Below are positions 60,241 through 64,000 of a stretch of DNA of 64,000 nt, in pieces. The DNA lies in contig JAPYXD010000684.1 in assembly GCA_030998225.1 (NCBI GenBank), forward strand, positions 2,482,501-2,546,500, written 5' to 3'. A model generated the notes under the pieces. The model did no database searches. It was not told the DNA's origin and saw only the letters and a program-made list of their open reading frames with translations. Numbering within the stretch: position 1 is the stretch's first letter; the number at the start of each line of letters is the position of its first letter. The stretch comes from Diplolepis rosae (taxonomy: Eukaryota; Arthropoda; Insecta; Hymenoptera; Diplolepididae). A program made the position numbers and the translations under genes.

Positions 60241-63200
60241 ACTAGATATAATTTTCAAAATGATGGCATCTCTAAAATATGAACTGAGTATCTCAAATTT
60301 CATTTCTCAGCTTAAGTTCCCCAAGAAAGTTGTTTTTTAAGCACCTGGACTAGTAAATATAATTTTCAAAAAAACGGGATCTCTAAAATATGAACTTGGT
60401 ATCTTAATTTTCAGTTCTCAGCATAAGTTCCATGAGAAAGATGTTTTTTGAGCTCCTGGGCTACTAGATATAATTATAAAAATGACGGGATCTCTAAAAT
60501 ATGAAATAGGTATCTTAAATTTCATTTCTCAGCGCATGTTCCCTAAGGAAGATGTTTTTTAAGCACTTGGGCAACTAGATATAATTTTCAAAATGACCGG
60601 ATCTCTAAAATATGAACTTGGTATCTTAGTTTTCAGTTCTCAGCATAAGTTCCATGAGAAAGATGTTTTTTAAGCTCCTGGGCTACTAGATATAATTATA
60701 AAAATGACGGGATCTCTAAAATATGAAATAGGTATCTTAAATTTCATTTCTCAGCGCATGTTCCCTAAGGACGATGTTTTTTAAGCACTTGGGCAACTAG
60801 ATATAATTTTCAAATTGACCGGATCTCTAAAATATGAACTAGGTATCTTGATTTTCAGTTCTCAGCTTTAGTTCCCGGGGAAAGATGTTTTTAAGCACCT
60901 GGAAAACTAGATATAATTTTCAAAATGACGGGATCTCCAAAATATGAACTAGGTATCTTATATTTCAGTTTTAAGCTTAAGTTCCCCAAGTAAGATGTTT
61001 TTTAAGCACCTGCACTACTAGATATAATTTCCGAAATGACGGAATCTCTAAGATATGAACCAGGTTTCTTAGATTTCAGTTCTCAGCTTAAGTTCCATGA
61101 GAAAGATGTTTTTTAAGCACCTGGACAAATAGATACAATTTTCAAAATGACCGGATCTCTAAAATATGAACCAGGTATCTTATATTTCAGTTCTCAGCTT
61201 AAGTGCCCTGAGAATGATGTTTTTTAAGCACCTGGACTACTAAATATAATTTTCAAAATGACGAGATCTCTCAAATATGAACTAGGTATCTTAATTTTCA
61301 GTTCTCAGCTTAAGTTCCCTGAGAAAGATGTTTTTTAAGCACCTGGACTACTAGATATAATTTTCAAAATGACGGGATCTCTCAAATATGAACTAGGTAT
61401 CTTATATTTCAGTTCTAAGCTTAAGTTCCCCAATTAAGATGTTTTTAAAGCACCTGGAATACTAGATATAATTTTGAAAATGACGGGATCTCTAAAATAA
61501 GAACTAGGTATCTTAATTTTCAGTTCTCAGCTTCAGTTGCCGGAGAAAGATGTTTTTTAAGCACCTGGTATACTAGATATAATTTTCAAAATGACGGGAT
61601 CTCTAAAATATGAACTACCTATCATATATTTCAGTTCTTAGCTTAAGTGCCCTGAAAACGATGTTTTTTAAGCACCTGGACTAGTAAATATAATTTCCAA
61701 AATGACGGGATCTCTAAAATATGAACTTGGTATCATAATTTTCAGTTCTCAGCATAAATTCCCTGAGAAAGATGTTTTTTAAGCAACTGGACTACAAAAT
61801 ATAATTTCCAAAATGACGGGATCTCTAGAATATGAACTAGGTATCTTGATTTTCAGTTCTCAGCTTAAGTTCCCTAAGTAAGATGTTTTTTAAGCACCTG
61901 GGCTACTAAATATAATTTCCAATATGACGGGATCTCTAGAATATGAACTAGGTATCTTAATTTTCAGTTCTCAGCTTAAGTTCCCTAGGTAAGTTGTTTT
62001 TTAATCACCGGGACTACTAGACATAAGTTTCAAAATGACGGGATGTCTAATATATGAACTAGGCATCTTAATTTTCAGTTCTCAGCTTAAGTTGCCGGAG
62101 AAAGATGGTTTTTAAGCACCTGGACTACTAGATTTAATTTCCACCTTGACGGGATTTCTAAAATATGAACTAGGTTTCTTATATTTCAGTTCTAAGCTTA
62201 AGTTCCCCAAGTAAGATGTTTTTAAAGCACCTGGAATACTAGATATAATTTTGAAAACGACGGGATCTCTAAAATAAGAACTAGGAATCTTAATTTTCAG
62301 TTCTCAGCTTAAGATGCAGGAGAAAGATGTTCTTTAAGCACCTGGAATACTAGATATAATTTTCAAAATGACGGGATCTCTACAATATGAACTAGGTATC
62401 ATATATTTCAGTTCTCAGATTAAGTGCCCTGAGAACAATGTATTTTAAGCACCTGGACTACTAAATATAATTTTCAAAATGACGGGATCTCTAAAATATG
62501 AACTAGGTATCTTAATTTTCAGTTCTCAGCTTAATTTGCCGGAGAAAGATGTTTTTTAAGCACCTGTACTACTAGATATAATTTCCAAAATGACGGAATC
62601 TCTAAAATATGAACTAGGTATCTCGGATTTCAGTTCTCAGCTTAAGTTCCCGGAGAAAGATGTTTTTTAAGCACCTGGACTACTAGATATAATTTCCGAA
62701 ATGACGGAATCTCTAACATATGAACTAGGTGTCTTATATTTCAGTTCTCAGATTAAGTGCCCTGAGAAAAATGTTTTTTAAGCACCTGGTCTACTAAATA
62801 TAATTTTCAAAATGACGGGATCTCTAAAATATGAACTAGGTATCTTAATTTTCAGTTCTCATCTTAAGTTCCCTGAGAAAGATGTTTTTTAAGCACCTGG
62901 AATACTAGATATAATTTCCAAATTGACGGGATTTCTAAAATATGAACTAGGTATCTTAAATTTCATTTCTCAGCTTAAGTTCCCTAAGGAAGATGTTTTT
63001 TAAGCACCTGGACAACTAGATATAATTTTCAAAATGACGAGATCTCTCAAATATGAAGTAGGTATCTTATATTTCAGTTCTCAGCTTAAGTTCCCTGAGA
63101 AAGATTAAGTTCCCTGAGAAAGATGTTTTTTAAGCACCTGGACTACTAAATATAATTTTCAAAATGACGGGATATCTAAAATATGAACTAGGTATTTTAT

Positions 63201-63380
63201 ATTTCAGTACTCAGCTTAAGTTTCCTGAGAAAGATGTTTTTTAAGCACCTGGACTACTAAATATAATTTTCAAAAGGACGGGATCTCTCAAATATGAAAT
63301 AGGTATCTTATTTTTCAGTTCTCAGCTTAAGTTCCCTGAGAATGATGTTTTTTAAGCACCTGGACTACTACATATAATTT
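60241..63380 (+). repeat. Right member of the 11-kb-offset duplication
   Basis: Matches 49,250-52,100. Three whole-monomer steps separate it from its partner: the 2-mer tandem duplication at 60,391-60,834 and one additional monomer near 61,900-62,010 ('gggctactaaatataatttc', 'ccctaggtaagttg'), the latter shared with 48,007. The rare monomers with gacaaatagatac (61,124) and aaaaggacggg (63,273) are in order. Confidence 0.85.
60391..60834 (+). repeat. Recent 222-bp (2-mer) tandem duplication
   Basis: Two monomers starting tgaacttggtatctta (60,391) and tgaaataggtatcttaaa are followed at exactly +222 bp by a near-identical pair (60,613-60,834). Differences are few: ttaatttt/ttagtttt, ttttgagctcc/tttaagctcc, ggaagatg/ggacgatg and caaaatgacc/caaattgacc. 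The partner region at 49.4 kb has the pair once, so the duplication postdates the 11-kb-offset copying. Confidence 0.88.
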
Positions 63381-64000
63381 TCAAAATGCCTTGATATCTA
63401 ACTGATGAACTTGGTATCTTAATTTTCAGTTCTCAGCTCAAGTTCCATGAGACAGATGTTTTTTAAGCACCTGGACAAATAGATACAATTTTCAAAATGA
63501 CCGGATATTTAAAATATGAACTAGGTATCTTGATTTTCAGTTCTCATCTTAAGTTCCCTGAGAAAGATTTTTTTAAGCACCTGGACTACTAAATATAATT
63601 TCCAAAATGACGGGATCTCTAAAATATGAACTAGATATCTTAAATTTCATGTCTCATCTTAAGTTCCCTAAGGAAGATGTTTTTTAAGCACCTGGACAAC
63701 TAGATATAATTTTCAAAATGACGGTATCTCTAATATGAACTAGGTATCTTATATTTCAGTTCTCAGCTTAAGTTCCCTGAGAAAGATTAAGTTCCCTGAG
63801 AAAGATGTTTTTTAAGCACCTGGACTACTAAATATAATTTTCAAAATGATGCGATCTCTCAAATATGAACTAGGTATCTTAATTTTCAGAACTCAGCTTA
63901 AGTTCCCTGAGAAAGATGTTTTTTAAGCACCTGGACCACTAGATATAATTTTCAAAATGACGGGATCTCTAAAATATGAACTAGGTATCATATATTTCAG
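63381..64000 (+). repeat. Terminal block matching 46.8-47.4 kb
   Basis: Contains the same run as 46,905-47,410: tgaccgg, ttgattttcagttctcatc, gaactagatatcttaaattt, 'cggtatctctaatatg' (63,721), a 130-bp monomer (63,770) and 'tgatgcgatctc' (63,847), at offset about 16,590. The first monomer is locally odd ('atgccttgatatctaactga'). The last unit, starting near 63,977, is cut by the window edge after 'catatatttcag'. Confidence 0.78.

Larger units (their letters stand above)
1..64000 (+). repeat. 111-bp satellite array filling the window
   Basis: Every stretch read is a recognisable copy of one AT-rich unit. Starts of 'tgaactagg' (or variants) fall at 1, 112, 223 and 334, then continue every 111 bp except in insertion and deletion variants. 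About 570 monomers fit. All point the same way, and the array is cut by both window edges. Neighbouring monomers differ at several positions, but monomers one HOR apart are nearly identical, the pattern expected of HOR satellites kept alike by unequal exchange. No transposon, gene or unique spacer interrupts it. Centromeric or pericentromeric location is inferred from length, homogeneity and lack of genes; the species and satellite family are not recognised. Confidence 0.97.

Noticed and set aside
1..64000. CRISPR-like regular repeat spacing
   Set aside because: There are no unique spacers. The whole period is repeated sequence, the unit is 111 bp, and no cas genes are present.
1..64000. Embedded transposon, LTR or terminal inverted repeats
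   Set aside because: No break in the 111-bp periodicity longer than part of a monomer was seen, and no inverted copies of the monomer. The 7-bp dyad is inside the satellite unit.
1..64000. tRNA, rRNA (including 5S) or histone tandem cluster
   Set aside because: The unit is too short and AT-rich, with no A/B box pair, no rRNA core and no coding capacity.

Overview
The window holds one thing: an uninterrupted head-to-tail array of an AT-rich satellite with a 111-bp monomer (hand consensus 36 G/C of 111, about 32%). It contains roughly 570 monomers, all in the same orientation, running off both ends. I find no credible protein gene, rRNA, tRNA, CRISPR array, transposon, inversion or unique-sequence spacer. 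A tandem array of this length and homogeneity without genes points to eukaryotic centromeric or pericentromeric heterochromatin (or a similar satellite block on a sex or B chromosome). The sequence does not identify the species, and I do not recognise the monomer as a named satellite.

The monomer has an anatomy. Taking 'tgaactaggtatctt' as positions 1-15, it contains an imperfect internal duplication (4-23 versus 73-89), a 7-bp dyad (25-31 with 42-48) around a CTTAAG core, a variable box (about 38-50) carrying most of the diagnostic variants, a nearly invariant box (about 51-70, t6-aagcacctgga), and an AATTTTCAAAATGACGGGAT segment with the only consensus CpG and a partial resemblance to the CENP-B box. 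About 37 monomers are 130 bp through a 19-bp internal duplication. Two are 86 bp through a deletion.

Above the monomer there is higher-order structure. From left to right: (1) 1-12.4 kb, an 11-mer higher-order repeat (HOR) of about 1.24 kb, partly embedded in a 3.62-kb (about 32-mer) repeat present twice; (2) 12.4-20.2 kb, a 24-mer HOR of about 2.68 kb, about three copies; (3) 20.2-26.4 kb, a mosaic; (4) 26.4-32.2 kb, a 22-mer HOR of 2,460 bp, about 2.4 copies with almost no net indel; (5) 32.6-34.2 kb, a 4-mer (444 bp) HOR; (6) 34.4-42.4 kb, a second copy of about 7.2-15.1 kb; (7) 42.5-49.1 kb, a second copy of about 20.65-27.3 kb; (8) 49.2-52.2 kb, duplicated again at 60.2-63.4 kb; (9) 52.3-53.6 kb, 4-mer-like material, then a 10-mer HOR of about 1,085 bp at 54.3-56.8 kb marked by the 86-bp monomer; (10) 57.9-64.0 kb, reused material from 44-52 kb.

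The window therefore records satellite turnover at several scales: 19 bp, 111 bp, 222 bp, 444 bp, 1.1-3.6 kb, and long-range copies 9, 11, 22 and 27 kb apart. There are no genes working together here. Any function would be structural (centromere or heterochromatin) and is inferred, not shown. All coordinates and offsets come from reading and aligning by eye, so block edges are good to about one monomer.
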